This document shows, in pieces, positions 1 through 6,829 of a stretch of DNA of 23,456 bases (positions are counted from its first letter, which is position 1; the number at the start of each line of letters is the position of its first letter). The translations under genes and the position numbers were made by a program. The stretch is from an uncultured Chitinophagaceae bacterium. GTDB lineage: Bacteria; Bacteroidota; Bacteroidia; Chitinophagales; Chitinophagaceae. The notes beneath the pieces were generated by a model. The model did not search any database. It worked only from the letters and a program-made list of their open reading frames with translations, and was not told the DNA's origin. The stretch spans positions 1-23,456 of the forward strand of contig CALKVC010000109.1 of assembly GCA_937996595.1 (NCBI GenBank), read 5' to 3'.

Positions 1-23
1 CCTACACGACGCTCTTCCGATCT
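1..23 (+). other. Illumina sequencing adapter remnant (not genomic)
   Basis: The first 23 bases match the 3' end of the Illumina TruSeq read-1 / universal adapter as I know it, ending in GCTCTTCCGATCT. The thiolase reading frame is sensible from base 24 onward, so the join between adapter and genome falls at 23/24. These bases should be trimmed, and any open reading frame crossing them is artificial. The adapter also means base 24 is the end of a read or contig and not a natural boundary. Confidence 0.97.
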
Positions 24-227
24 AACACCCGTCGCATGAAACTGGACCCCGTAAAGGTGAACGTGAATGGCGGCGCTGTTTCAATCGGCCACCCCCTGGG
101 TTGCAGCGGCGCCAGGATTATAGTTACCCTGATCAATGTGCTGAAACAGCAGGGTGGTAAATACGGAGCTGCGGGTATTTGCAATGGCGGAGGCGGAGCA
201 AGCGCCATGGTGATAGAAAATTTGTAA
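24..227 (+). CDS. Thiolase (acetyl-CoA acyltransferase), C-terminal fragment
   Basis: This is the last 67 codons of a thiolase, cut off at the left by the adapter/contig end. Thiolases condense or cleave acyl-CoA at a Cys-His-Cys active site in beta-oxidation or acetoacetyl-CoA synthesis. The fragment shows the conserved C-terminal half: NVNGGA, then GHPLGCSGARI carrying the catalytic His, then CNGGGGASAMVIE carrying the second catalytic Cys. A full thiolase is about 390 residues, so roughly five sixths of the gene is missing, including the nucleophilic Cys. The open frame begins at base 24 with no start codon expected; the ATG at 36 is internal. The fragment cannot separate a degradative acyltransferase (FadA type) from a biosynthetic acetyltransferase, although the family call is secure. 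A strong terminator follows within 30 bases of the stop. Confidence 0.93.
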   Translation, partial: NTRRMKLDPVKVNVNGGAVSIGHPLGCSGARIIVTLINVLKQQGGKYGAAGICNGGGGASAMVIENL

Positions 228-255
228 ATCGGGTTTTAAGATATTTTGATAGACA

Positions 256-285
256 GGGCACATTGAAATGTGCCCTTTTTTATTT
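256..285 (+). terminator. Rho-independent terminator after the thiolase gene
   Basis: A perfect inverted repeat, GGGCACAT / ATGTGCCC, encloses a short TGAA-type loop and is followed directly by six T and then ATTTT. It lies 28 bases after the thiolase stop codon. It has the full layout of an intrinsic terminator and should insulate the next gene from thiolase transcription. Confidence 0.9.
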
Positions 286-405
286 TCAGAAAAATGCGTT
301 TACTCATGGCCGCAAAGCCGGCTGTTCTTAGCAGATTACAACCGGGCTATTTAAAATATGCTTTTCCGGCAAGAGATATGTTGGGTGTTTTGTATATTTA
401 GTGCC

Positions 406-3138
406 ATGAAAATTCGTTTTCTAAATGTACTTAATATAAAGATGTCGGAATCGTCGCAGGTTTTCGATCTGCTGACTGTTCAATTCTTCATTGGCCTGGC
501 AAACGCATTGATCAGCATCATAGCTTTTACTCTCTTTGTGTATAATTTTCCGGTTGATTACCTTCCGGTGGTTTACCTGGTAATAGCTGGTTTCCTTATT
601 TTATTTAATTACATATATGAAAAACTGGAACACCATTTTTCACCATTACAGTTGCTGAAATACATTACCGCGTTTGGTGTAATTCTGATGATTGTTTTAT
701 GGTTGGGACTCAATTACGGAAACAAAGACCAGTTCATTTTCCTGTTGCTGATCAGCAGTGTACTGATCTATATGATCACCGGTTATGCATTCTGGGGATT
801 GGTTTCATTGCTGTTTAATGTGCGGGAAAGCAGGAGGATATTTTCTATCGTGGGATCTGGCGATATACCGGCAAAGCTTATTGGGTATATTGCAGCCCCT
901 TTATTGATTCCTTTTATCGGGCTCCATAACCTCATATGGCTGGCAGTGCTTTCAATGGGTGTAAGCCTGCTTTTATTCAGTAAATATATCAGGAAAAAGA
1001 ATTGGGATACCATCAAACAAAAATTCCATAAGGAAGACCATCATGTGGAAGATGTGTTTACCAAAAAGGACTTTGTTAGTTTCTTTTTTAAGAACAGGCT
1101 CATTTTTGCCATATCGTTATTGTCACTCATCAGCTATAATGTATTTGTGCTGATTGATTTCACTTTTATTTCACAGGTAAAACTCCGCTTCGAAAATATA
1201 ACAGACCTTGCTGCCTATATTGCATTATTCTTTGCATTTGGCAGGGTGATCGCTTTAGCTTTCAAATTGATTTTTACCAGCAGGGTCATTGAAAGGCTTG
1301 GTGTTATTAACTGTTTATTCATTACACCGATCATACTGTTTATGTTCTGTATGCTGTTTTTTGCATTCGGTGGAAAATCAAATTATGCCCTTTTCATCTT
1401 TGGTTTAATGGCCATGATTACGGAAGTGCTCCGGTCAACCATGCAGGAGCCCGTATTCTTCATTCTTTTTCAGCCATTAAAAGAAAAACTGAGGTTAAAA
1501 GGGCATATCATTTCAAAAGGGTACATGTATCCGCCTTCCCTCATCATTGTTGGGTTATCGTTGTTATTACTTTACCGGTCTGGGACAGAAATGAGCATCA
1601 TGTTCGCAATTAAACTGCTCATCATAAATCTTTGCATATGGGCCGGGATTATATTTTTTATTGGCCGCACTTACCTTAACACCATACATGCCACCATCCG
1701 TAAGGGGATTTTTACCAGTGACGATATCTTTATCACAGATCAGAATGCCATCGATATCCTCTTAAATAAAATTGAAAGAGGTGAGAAAACCGAAGTTATT
1801 TATGCATTAAACCTGCTGCAGAAATCCGGTTACCCCGGTTTCAATAATCTGCTTGAAAAAAAACTGCGTGAAGGGAACGATATAGCCGTAAAAAAATTCG
1901 CCCTTGAATTAAGTGAATCAACCGGGAAAATAAGCGTGGATGTGTTAAGGAATTTGTTTCATTCGGAAACGGATTCGGAATTAAGGCTAAAAGTAATTTC
2001 CCTGTTATGCAAACACGATCCTGAATTTTTAAAAGAAGCATCAGAAAACATCAGCCGTTATGAATATGCGGTAAGAAAGATCGTTGTCATTAATTTATTG
2101 AATCAACGGGAATTTAATTTTTTATTTATAGCCGGTAATGAAATAAACAGTCTCTTGTATTCATCTGTTCCTGCAGAACGCGAACTGGCCATTGAGATCA
2201 TCAGCGATGTTAAGCATGTGCAGTTTTTAGATGCGCTTTCAGCATTGATATCAGATAATGACCTGGCAGTAAAACGTGCAGCCATAACCACTGTCTGCAA
2301 ACTCAAAATGAATAAACTGATCCCATCGGTCTTAAAAATGCTTGATCTGCCGGCAGACAGGAACCTGGTTCTGAAAGGGCTGCAGCTATACGGCGATGAC
2401 CTTTTCATGGATATAAGAAACGTAGCAGATAAGTATGTAAGTGATTTTGTAAAAATAGCCGCCAGGGTAAAGGGCCCGCACTCAACAAATTTCCTTTTGG
2501 CTAACCTGGATAAAGAGAGCGATGATCTGAATAAAAAAATAATCCATGCACTGTGGGCGAAAGAATATGAATTCACTTCAACGGCTGAATCGGAAAAATT
2601 AAGTTTTTACCTCAACAGTTACCTGAAACTGGGGCTTGAAAAAATCAGGGATTATAACAGTATCCCTGATTTTAAAGATAAAGAGCTTATTAAAAGAGCC
2701 ATATTCAGTGAAGTGAAGAATGACCTTTCTCTATCGCTGAAAATAGCCGTATTGTTATACCGTAAACTGGAGGTGAACCGCATCCTGGAACTGATGGAAA
2801 TTGATAAGCATGACAAATTGTATAACGCAATGGAAATGCTCGAATTGCTGTTGCCTAAACGGATATCAAAAGACATGAATCTTTTATTTGACTTCATTCT
2901 AGATCCTGATGGAATAGTTGCCGGCAATACACCGCAGGAAATAAATGAATTTTACAACAAAGTTATTTTTAATTCGCCCTTGGCATTTAATCCCTGGACC
3001 AAGGCTGTTTGCGTTTATTCCTCATGGCGTACCGGCCAAACCGGGTTTCTGTTGAAATTGAAAGATATTCAGCAAACCAGTTTGCACTACCTGGTGCAGG
3101 AAACAAAGGATTTTGTCATTCAAACTAAAAACAGTTGA
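406..3138 (+). CDS. NTT-like (ATP/ADP-translocase-like) membrane carrier with C-terminal HEAT repeats
   Basis: A protein of 910 residues in two parts. Residues about 25-430 are very hydrophobic, with roughly ten to twelve predicted membrane spans. They resemble the NTT/TLC nucleotide-transporter branch of MFS-type carriers: an N-terminal LNI+..E segment before the first span, and a motif FWGL..LFNVRESRRIFSIVGSGDIPAKL that parallels the FWG...EA+RFYP..G.GAN region of ATP/ADP translocases. Residues about 440-860 are soluble and built of paired helices with the look of HEAT repeats. The start at ATG 406 is preferred because it keeps the LNI segment; TTG/ATG starts at 358 or 442 are possible. A TATATTTA element lies at 393-400, close enough to suggest a very short leader. 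The next gene, 3 bases on, encodes a cyclic-nucleotide-binding domain, and in related Bacteroidota proteins I recall such domains fused to the same carrier. Substrate is unknown; nucleotide exchange is a guess from family likeness. Confidence 0.75.
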   Translation: MKIRFLNVLNIKMSESSQVFDLLTVQFFIGLANALISIIAFTLFVYNFPVDYLPVVYLVIAGFLILFNYIYEKLEHHFSPLQLLKYITAFGVILMIVLWLGLNYGNKDQFIFLLLISSVLIYMITGYAFWGLVSLLFNVRESRRIFSIVGSGDIPAKLIGYIAAPLLIPFIGLHNLIWLAVLSMGVSLLLFSKYIRKKNWDTIKQKFHKEDHHVEDVFTKKDFVSFFFKNRLIFAISLLSLISYNVFVLIDFTFISQVKLRFENITDLAAYIALFFAFGRVIALAFKLIFTSRVIERLGVINCLFITPIILFMFCMLFFAFGGKSNYALFIFGLMAMITEVLRSTMQEPVFFILFQPLKEKLRLKGHIISKGYMYPPSLIIVGLSLLLLYRSGTEMSIMFAIKLLIINLCIWAGIIFFIGRTYLNTIHATIRKGIFTSDDIFITDQNAIDILLNKIERGEKTEVIYALNLLQKSGYPGFNNLLEKKLREGNDIAVKKFALELSESTGKISVDVLRNLFHSETDSELRLKVISLLCKHDPEFLKEASENISRYEYAVRKIVVINLLNQREFNFLFIAGNEINSLLYSSVPAERELAIEIISDVKHVQFLDALSALISDNDLAVKRAAITTVCKLKMNKLIPSVLKMLDLPADRNLVLKGLQLYGDDLFMDIRNVADKYVSDFVKIAARVKGPHSTNFLLANLDKESDDLNKKIIHALWAKEYEFTSTAESEKLSFYLNSYLKLGLEKIRDYNSIPDFKDKELIKRAIFSEVKNDLSLSLKIAVLLYRKLEVNRILELMEIDKHDKLYNAMEMLELLLPKRISKDMNLLFDFILDPDGIVAGNTPQEINEFYNKVIFNSPLAFNPWTKAVCVYSSWRTGQTGFLLKLKDIQQTSLHYLVQETKDFVIQTKNS

Positions 3139-3141
3139 ACT

Positions 3142-3582
3142 ATGATTATCATTGAAAAGATTCTTTTACTGAAAAATTCAGATATTTTTAAAAATTGCAG
3201 TGAAGTTGACCTCATTGAAGTGGCTTCCATTTGTAAAGAAAGCCAGGTAGACAAAGATGTAACCCTGTTTAAGAAGGGAGACGCGGGCAATTGCATGTAT
3301 TTCATCTATTCAGGACAAGTATCCATACATGATGAAGGGCACCAACTGGCAACACTTTCTGAAAACGAGATATTCGGCGAGCTGTCTTTGCTTGATTCAG
3401 AAACAAGGTCGGCCAGTGTTACAACCTTGACGGATTGTATTTTTTTGAAAATTGAGCAGGAGGCCTTTTATGATGTAGTTGCAATAAATACGGATATCCT
3501 GAAAGGGATTATGCGCACCCTGTGCAAAAGGCTAAGGGAACAGGACAGGATAACCATTGAAATGAAAAAGAAAATATCCTGA
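3142..3582 (+). CDS. Cyclic nucleotide-binding domain protein (stand-alone CAP_ED domain)
   Basis: A protein of 146 residues that is almost entirely one cNMP-binding (CAP_ED) beta-roll. The phosphate-binding cassette is intact: FGE at residues 78-80, then LSLLD, then RSAS at 89-92 with the Arg that contacts the cyclic phosphate. A beta-roll Gly pattern (FKKGDAGNCMYFIYSGQV) lies at 43-60, and a short C-helix with REQ follows. There is no helix-turn-helix after the domain, so this is not a CRP/FNR-type regulator. The gene starts 3 bases after the carrier gene and must be co-transcribed and probably translationally coupled with it, which suggests it senses a cyclic nucleotide or related ligand and controls the carrier. 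That role is inference. No nucleotide cyclase gene is seen in the window, although an HD-type phosphohydrolase converges on this gene. Confidence 0.88.
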   Translation: MIIIEKILLLKNSDIFKNCSEVDLIEVASICKESQVDKDVTLFKKGDAGNCMYFIYSGQVSIHDEGHQLATLSENEIFGELSLLDSETRSASVTTLTDCIFLKIEQEAFYDVVAINTDILKGIMRTLCKRLREQDRITIEMKKKIS

Positions 3583-3613
3583 CGGTACCAGGTGTTTCAG
3601 CAATTAGTGATAT

Positions 3614-3634
3614 CCCGGCATATCTTGTTCCGGG
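3614..3634. terminator. Weak hairpin between convergent genes
   Basis: CCCGG and CCGGG are separated by 11 bases in the gap between the cNMP-domain gene and the convergent HD-domain gene. There are only three T after it on the plus strand, so it is at best a weak bidirectional terminator. It is the only structure I see in this 73-base gap. Confidence 0.25.
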
Positions 3635-3655
3635 TTTGATAAGTATGATTTGATA

Positions 3656-4237
3656 TCAGTTAATCTGAATTAATTTTGAAAGATTATTCATTTTTACAGG
3701 CTGTCTTAGTAACTGGGATGACCTGGTATGAAAGTGATGGTCTTGTAAGAATGTTAACTGGAGTTTCTGCCAGGCCTGGTCATCCGATATAATCCCATAG
3801 TGCATGAATTCGTTTTTTAACCGCAGCGAAATTTCCGGGAAATCATTCCTTCCCAGGTAGTCAAGATCTGCATCACAGATTATTTTTTGTAAAAGTGTCC
3901 TTGGTTTCTGGGGCATTTTGGTTGCCATGATCAGGTTAAGGATAAGCTCCTTTTCTGCATCATTAAAATTAAATATTGTACAATCTCCCTCGAATATGCT
4001 GCAACTTTTCATTTCATGGTCAGCATATGTTACCAGGAAACCGGTATCATGATAAAGGGCAGCCACCTTCAACAGGTATAATTCCTTTTCATTGATGCCC
4101 TCATCATTTGCTATCCGCTCAGCCTGCCTGATCACATCAATCGTATGGTTAATAGAATGATAGGAAAGTGCCGGAGACAAATCCTTCAGTTTCAGAATAA
4201 CATGATCGAAAAGTATATCAAACTTGGTTTGTCCCAT
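3656..4237 (-). CDS. HD-domain phosphohydrolase
   Basis: A soluble protein of 193 residues with the metal-binding pattern of the HD superfamily: His in YHSINHT (residues 26-32), the HD pair at 63-64 within LYHDTGF, a downstream His at 74 (DHE), and CDADLDYLG at 121-128, where the Asp completes the site. Members hydrolyse phosphate esters such as nucleotides, cyclic nucleotides or (p)ppGpp; the exact substrate cannot be read from the sequence. The length fits the small predicted metal-dependent HD hydrolases often seen beside cyclic-nucleotide signalling proteins. It converges on the cNMP-binding gene. The start at ATG 4237 is the only good one; a nearby upstream ATG is out of frame. An ATTG ... 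TAAGTTTC pair on the minus strand just upstream may be a degenerate promoter. Confidence 0.82.
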   Translation of the reverse strand: MGQTKFDILFDHVILKLKDLSPALSYHSINHTIDVIRQAERIANDEGINEKELYLLKVAALYHDTGFLVTYADHEMKSCSIFEGDCTIFNFNDAEKELILNLIMATKMPQKPRTLLQKIICDADLDYLGRNDFPEISLRLKNEFMHYGIISDDQAWQKLQLTFLQDHHFHTRSSQLLRQPVKMNNLSKLIQIN

Positions 4238-4388
4238 CTTGGTTCATGAAACTTAAATACGGTAATAATAATGTAACCAATTCCTGTATAACGTTGCCAG
4301 GTATGTTATAGTTTCTTAAAGTTAAACAGGGGGGATTGTAAAAACAAACAAACCCGGTAATTTTTCTACATAAAAAATTATGAGGAGA

Positions 4389-4601
4389 TTAATCACTAAT
4401 TGACCGGATATACAATTCTTCCACTTTTTTCCTGGCCCAGGGTGTTTTCCGCAGGAATTTCAAGGATGAGTTTACCGAAGGGTTACTGGTAAAGCAATTG
4501 ATCCTGATGATGCTTCCCAGGTGTTCCCAACCAAAATGATAAACCAGTTCGGTGAGAATCTTTTCCAGTGTTTTGCCATGTAACGGATCGTTGGGATGCA
4601 T
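4389..4601 (-). CDS. VF530 family (DUF2132) small DNA-binding-like protein
   Basis: A 70-residue protein that matches the VF530/DUF2132 family over its whole length. Hallmarks are NDPLHG at the N-terminus (residues 3-8), then TLEKILTELV, GWEHLG, INCFTSNPSVNSSLKFLRKT and PWARKKVEELY near the C-terminus. The Vibrio fischeri member has a solved structure with a fold described as DNA-binding-like, but no physiological role is established to my knowledge. The start at ATG 4601 puts the conserved NDPLHG at residue 3, as expected. It is on the minus strand, 151 bases upstream of the HD-domain gene and possibly transcribed toward it. Confidence 0.9.
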   Translation of the reverse strand: MHPNDPLHGKTLEKILTELVYHFGWEHLGSIIRINCFTSNPSVNSSLKFLRKTPWARKKVEELYIRSISD

Positions 4602-4819
4602 GCATGTACTTTATATAAAGGTATTGATATGTCATTATATATTCATCCTGCTTAAAAGGTTTACATCAAGTATACTAATAATCAGATGCATTGGTTGCTT
4701 TTAGGGCGCTTTTTTATAACTTTTACAGGAAATGAACGTTTTGCTGCCCGGGAAAAAAATATTTGAAAAAAGTACAGTTCAGGAAGCAACCATTTAGCAA
4801 ATAAAGCTGTTAATCACAA

Positions 4820-4851
4820 TTTGTTAGTGTGCCTTCATTGGAATAAATTTG
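4820..4851 (+). promoter_or_regulatory. Bacteroidota-type promoter of pdhB
   Basis: TTTG at 4820-4823 and TAAATTTG at 4844-4851 are separated by 20 bases, a full match to the Bacteroidota sigma-ABfr consensus (TTTG, 19-21 bases, TAnnTTTG). Transcription would start near 4857-4859, leaving a leader of about 30 bases before ATG 4887. The rest of the 285-base gap between the VF530 gene and pdhB (4602-4819) shows no gene or clear structure. Confidence 0.72.
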
Positions 4852-4886
4852 CATCGATTCATTAATTAAAGCGTAAATAATTGGGC

Positions 4887-5870
4887 ATGCGACAAATTGC
4901 ATTTAGAGAAGCCTTGCGGGAAGCAATGCAGGAAGAGATGAGAAGGGATGAAAGGGTATTCCTGATGGGGGAGGAAGTGGCTGAGTATAATGGGGCGTAT
5001 AAGGTAAGCCAGGGAATGCTGGAAGAATTTGGCGAAAAGCGGGTTATTGATACACCGATCGCTGAACTGGGTTTTGCTGCCATTGCTGTAGGTGCGGCTC
5101 AGAACGGGCTGAGGCCGATTGTAGAGTTTATGACCTGGAATTTTGCGGTGTTGCCTTTAGACCAGATATTGAACACAGCATCTAAAATGCTGGCCATGAG
5201 CGGAGGACAGGTAGGATGCCCGATTGTATTCCGCGGGCCAAATGGGTCTGCCGGGCAGTTAGGCGCCCAGCATTCCACCGCTTTTGAATCATTGTATGCC
5301 AATATACCCGGGCTGAAAGTGATATCTGTTTCAAACCCGTATGATGCCAAAGGGCTGTTGAAAAGCGCCATCAGGGACGACGATCCGGTTGTTTTCATGG
5401 AAAGCGAACTGATGTATGGTGATAAAGGAGAAGTACCTGAAACAGAATACCTGCTGCCAATCGGAAAAGCATTTATCAAAAGGCCGGGTAAAGACGTAAC
5501 TATTGTAAGTTTCAATAAAATGATGAAAGTGGCACTGGCAGCTGCTGAAGAACTGGCCAAAGAGGGAATTGAAGCGGAAGTGATTGACCTTGCCACCATC
5601 AGGCCGCTGGATTGGTTTACCATCCTGGAAAGTGTAAAGAAAACAAACAGGCTGGTTATAGTAGAAGAACAATGGCCGTTTGCATCTGTGTCTTCTGAAA
5701 TTTCTTACCGTATCCAGAAGGAAGGGTTCGATTACCTGGATGCACCCATCAGGAGGATCACTTCAGCCGATGCTCCCATGCACTATGCCCCCAACCTGGT
5801 AGCTGCTTATTTACCAGACGTGCCACGTACGGTAAAGCTTATCAAAGAAGTGATGTACCTAAAGAAATAA
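4887..5870 (+). CDS. pdhB: Pyruvate dehydrogenase E1 component, beta subunit
   Basis: A 327-residue E1 beta subunit of the pyruvate dehydrogenase complex (thiamine-diphosphate-dependent decarboxylation of pyruvate and acetyl transfer to E2 lipoyl groups, cytosol). It shows GEEVAEYNGAYKVSQG (about 28-43) with the Glu that activates the thiamine ring, VIDTPIAELGF, FRGPNG, QHSTAFES, and the C-terminal VIDLATIRPLDW and VIVEEQWPFAS segments of the transketolase C-domain. Length is normal for E1 beta. The ATG at 4887 gives MRQIAFREALREAM, the usual family N-terminus; the frame stays open to a TTG at 4881 but that is unnecessary. A branched-chain 2-oxoacid E1 beta is the main alternative, yet the close likeness to Bacteroidota PdhB makes PDH more likely. 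The alpha subunit is encoded at 19773-20765. The following gene begins 4 bases after the stop. Confidence 0.93.
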   Translation: MRQIAFREALREAMQEEMRRDERVFLMGEEVAEYNGAYKVSQGMLEEFGEKRVIDTPIAELGFAAIAVGAAQNGLRPIVEFMTWNFAVLPLDQILNTASKMLAMSGGQVGCPIVFRGPNGSAGQLGAQHSTAFESLYANIPGLKVISVSNPYDAKGLLKSAIRDDDPVVFMESELMYGDKGEVPETEYLLPIGKAFIKRPGKDVTIVSFNKMMKVALAAAEELAKEGIEAEVIDLATIRPLDWFTILESVKKTNRLVIVEEQWPFASVSSEISYRIQKEGFDYLDAPIRRITSADAPMHYAPNLVAAYLPDVPRTVKLIKEVMYLKK

Positions 5871-5874
5871 TCAA

Positions 5875-6753
5875 TTGTGTAGCATTTACAAACATGCAAA
5901 AATCCTGGTTTTATCTTTATCTGTATTCACAGGCATTGAAACCAGCGCACAGAACTTTTTTGCCAGTGTTTTTGCAGGTTCCAGCAATTATTCCGGGGAA
6001 CTGCAGGAAAAGCCGTTTACTTTCAATCAGTCAAACCTTGCCTTTGGTGTGGGGTTACTATTTGAAGTAAATGAAAAACTGCTGATCCGCGGCGATTTCA
6101 CCTATGGCAGAATCGGTGCGAGCGATGAGTATAGCAGTAAAAACAAAATACGTAACCTCAGTTTTTTTTCTTACCTGTATGAGTATTCGCTGGGCGCCGA
6201 GTATGTGTTACTCGATCTATACAGGTACAGGGTTTCTCCATATTTGATGACAGGTGTTTCTTTATTCGATTTCAATCCATTTACAAAAGACAGCAAGGGT
6301 AACCGTATTTTACTGGCTGAACTGAGTACTGAAGGGCAGGGTTTTTTTGAGGGAAGAAAAGATTATAAGCTGCGGCAGTATTCAATCCCTTTTGGAGGAG
6401 GCATTCAGTGGGCCATTAATGACAATAAGCGTATAGGGATAGTAGTTGGATTCAGGAAAACATTTACCGATTACCTGGATGATGTTAGCACCACTTATGT
6501 AGATGAACTGGTTTTGGCTGCCAACAGGGGGCAGAAAGCGGCAGATATTGCATACCGGAGTGATGAGTTACCGGGCGGCGGCCCGTATCCAGCCGGAGGC
6601 ACTCCCCGCGGAAACCCCAAAAGCAAAGACTGGTATTACTTTACCGGGCTTACCTTCAGGATTAGGCTTACCCCAAAAAAGCGGGAGATTGAGTTCCGTT
6701 ACGATTCTAAGAAATCGAGGAAATCGAGGATGGAATGTCCGAAAATCTATTAA
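5875..6753 (+). CDS. DUF6089-family outer-membrane beta-barrel protein, possibly PorG-like
   Basis: A 292-residue exported protein with a signal peptide (HAKILVLSLSVFTGIETSAQ, cut near residue 26), then an alternating polar/hydrophobic strand pattern typical of a small outer-membrane barrel. The N-terminal FASVFAGSSNYSGELQ, the central RGDFTYGRIGASDE and RVSPYLMTGVSLFDFNP, and a C-terminus ending in CPKIY resemble DUF6089 proteins; members of this family include the type IX secretion component PorG, but I am not certain of that assignment for this copy. The only plausible start is TTG 5875, four bases after the pdhB stop; no in-frame ATG precedes the signal peptide. Near the 3' end a perfect 9-base tandem repeat, AAATCGAGG (6712-6720 and 6721-6729), codes KSRKSR. 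Cotranscription with pdhB looks likely, although there is no functional link. Confidence 0.68.
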   Translation: MCSIYKHAKILVLSLSVFTGIETSAQNFFASVFAGSSNYSGELQEKPFTFNQSNLAFGVGLLFEVNEKLLIRGDFTYGRIGASDEYSSKNKIRNLSFFSYLYEYSLGAEYVLLDLYRYRVSPYLMTGVSLFDFNPFTKDSKGNRILLAELSTEGQGFFEGRKDYKLRQYSIPFGGGIQWAINDNKRIGIVVGFRKTFTDYLDDVSTTYVDELVLAANRGQKAADIAYRSDELPGGGPYPAGGTPRGNPKSKDWYYFTGLTFRIRLTPKKREIEFRYDSKKSRKSRMECPKIY

Positions 6754-6829
6754 GCAAATTTAATTTGACCGTTTTAGGCAACCTCCTGGAATTTTATTTG
6801 TTTCATTAATGAATATCAAATTGTAATAC

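Noticed and set aside
2..208. Minus-strand open frame of 68 codons at the left end
   Set aside because: It runs into the adapter sequence and lies opposite the conserved thiolase C-terminus.
2103..2576. Minus-strand open frame of 157 codons within the carrier gene
   Set aside because: It is antisense to the HEAT-repeat part of the carrier, has low-complexity Ser/Leu/Phe composition and resembles no family.
4358..4380. AT-only inverted repeat TAATTTTT/AAAAATTA after the VF530 gene
   Set aside because: A stem with only A-T pairs and no following T-run on the relevant strand is expected by chance in AT-rich spacers.
5099..5623. Minus-strand open frame of 174 codons inside pdhB
   Set aside because: It is antisense to a clear E1 beta subunit and shows no recognisable protein features.
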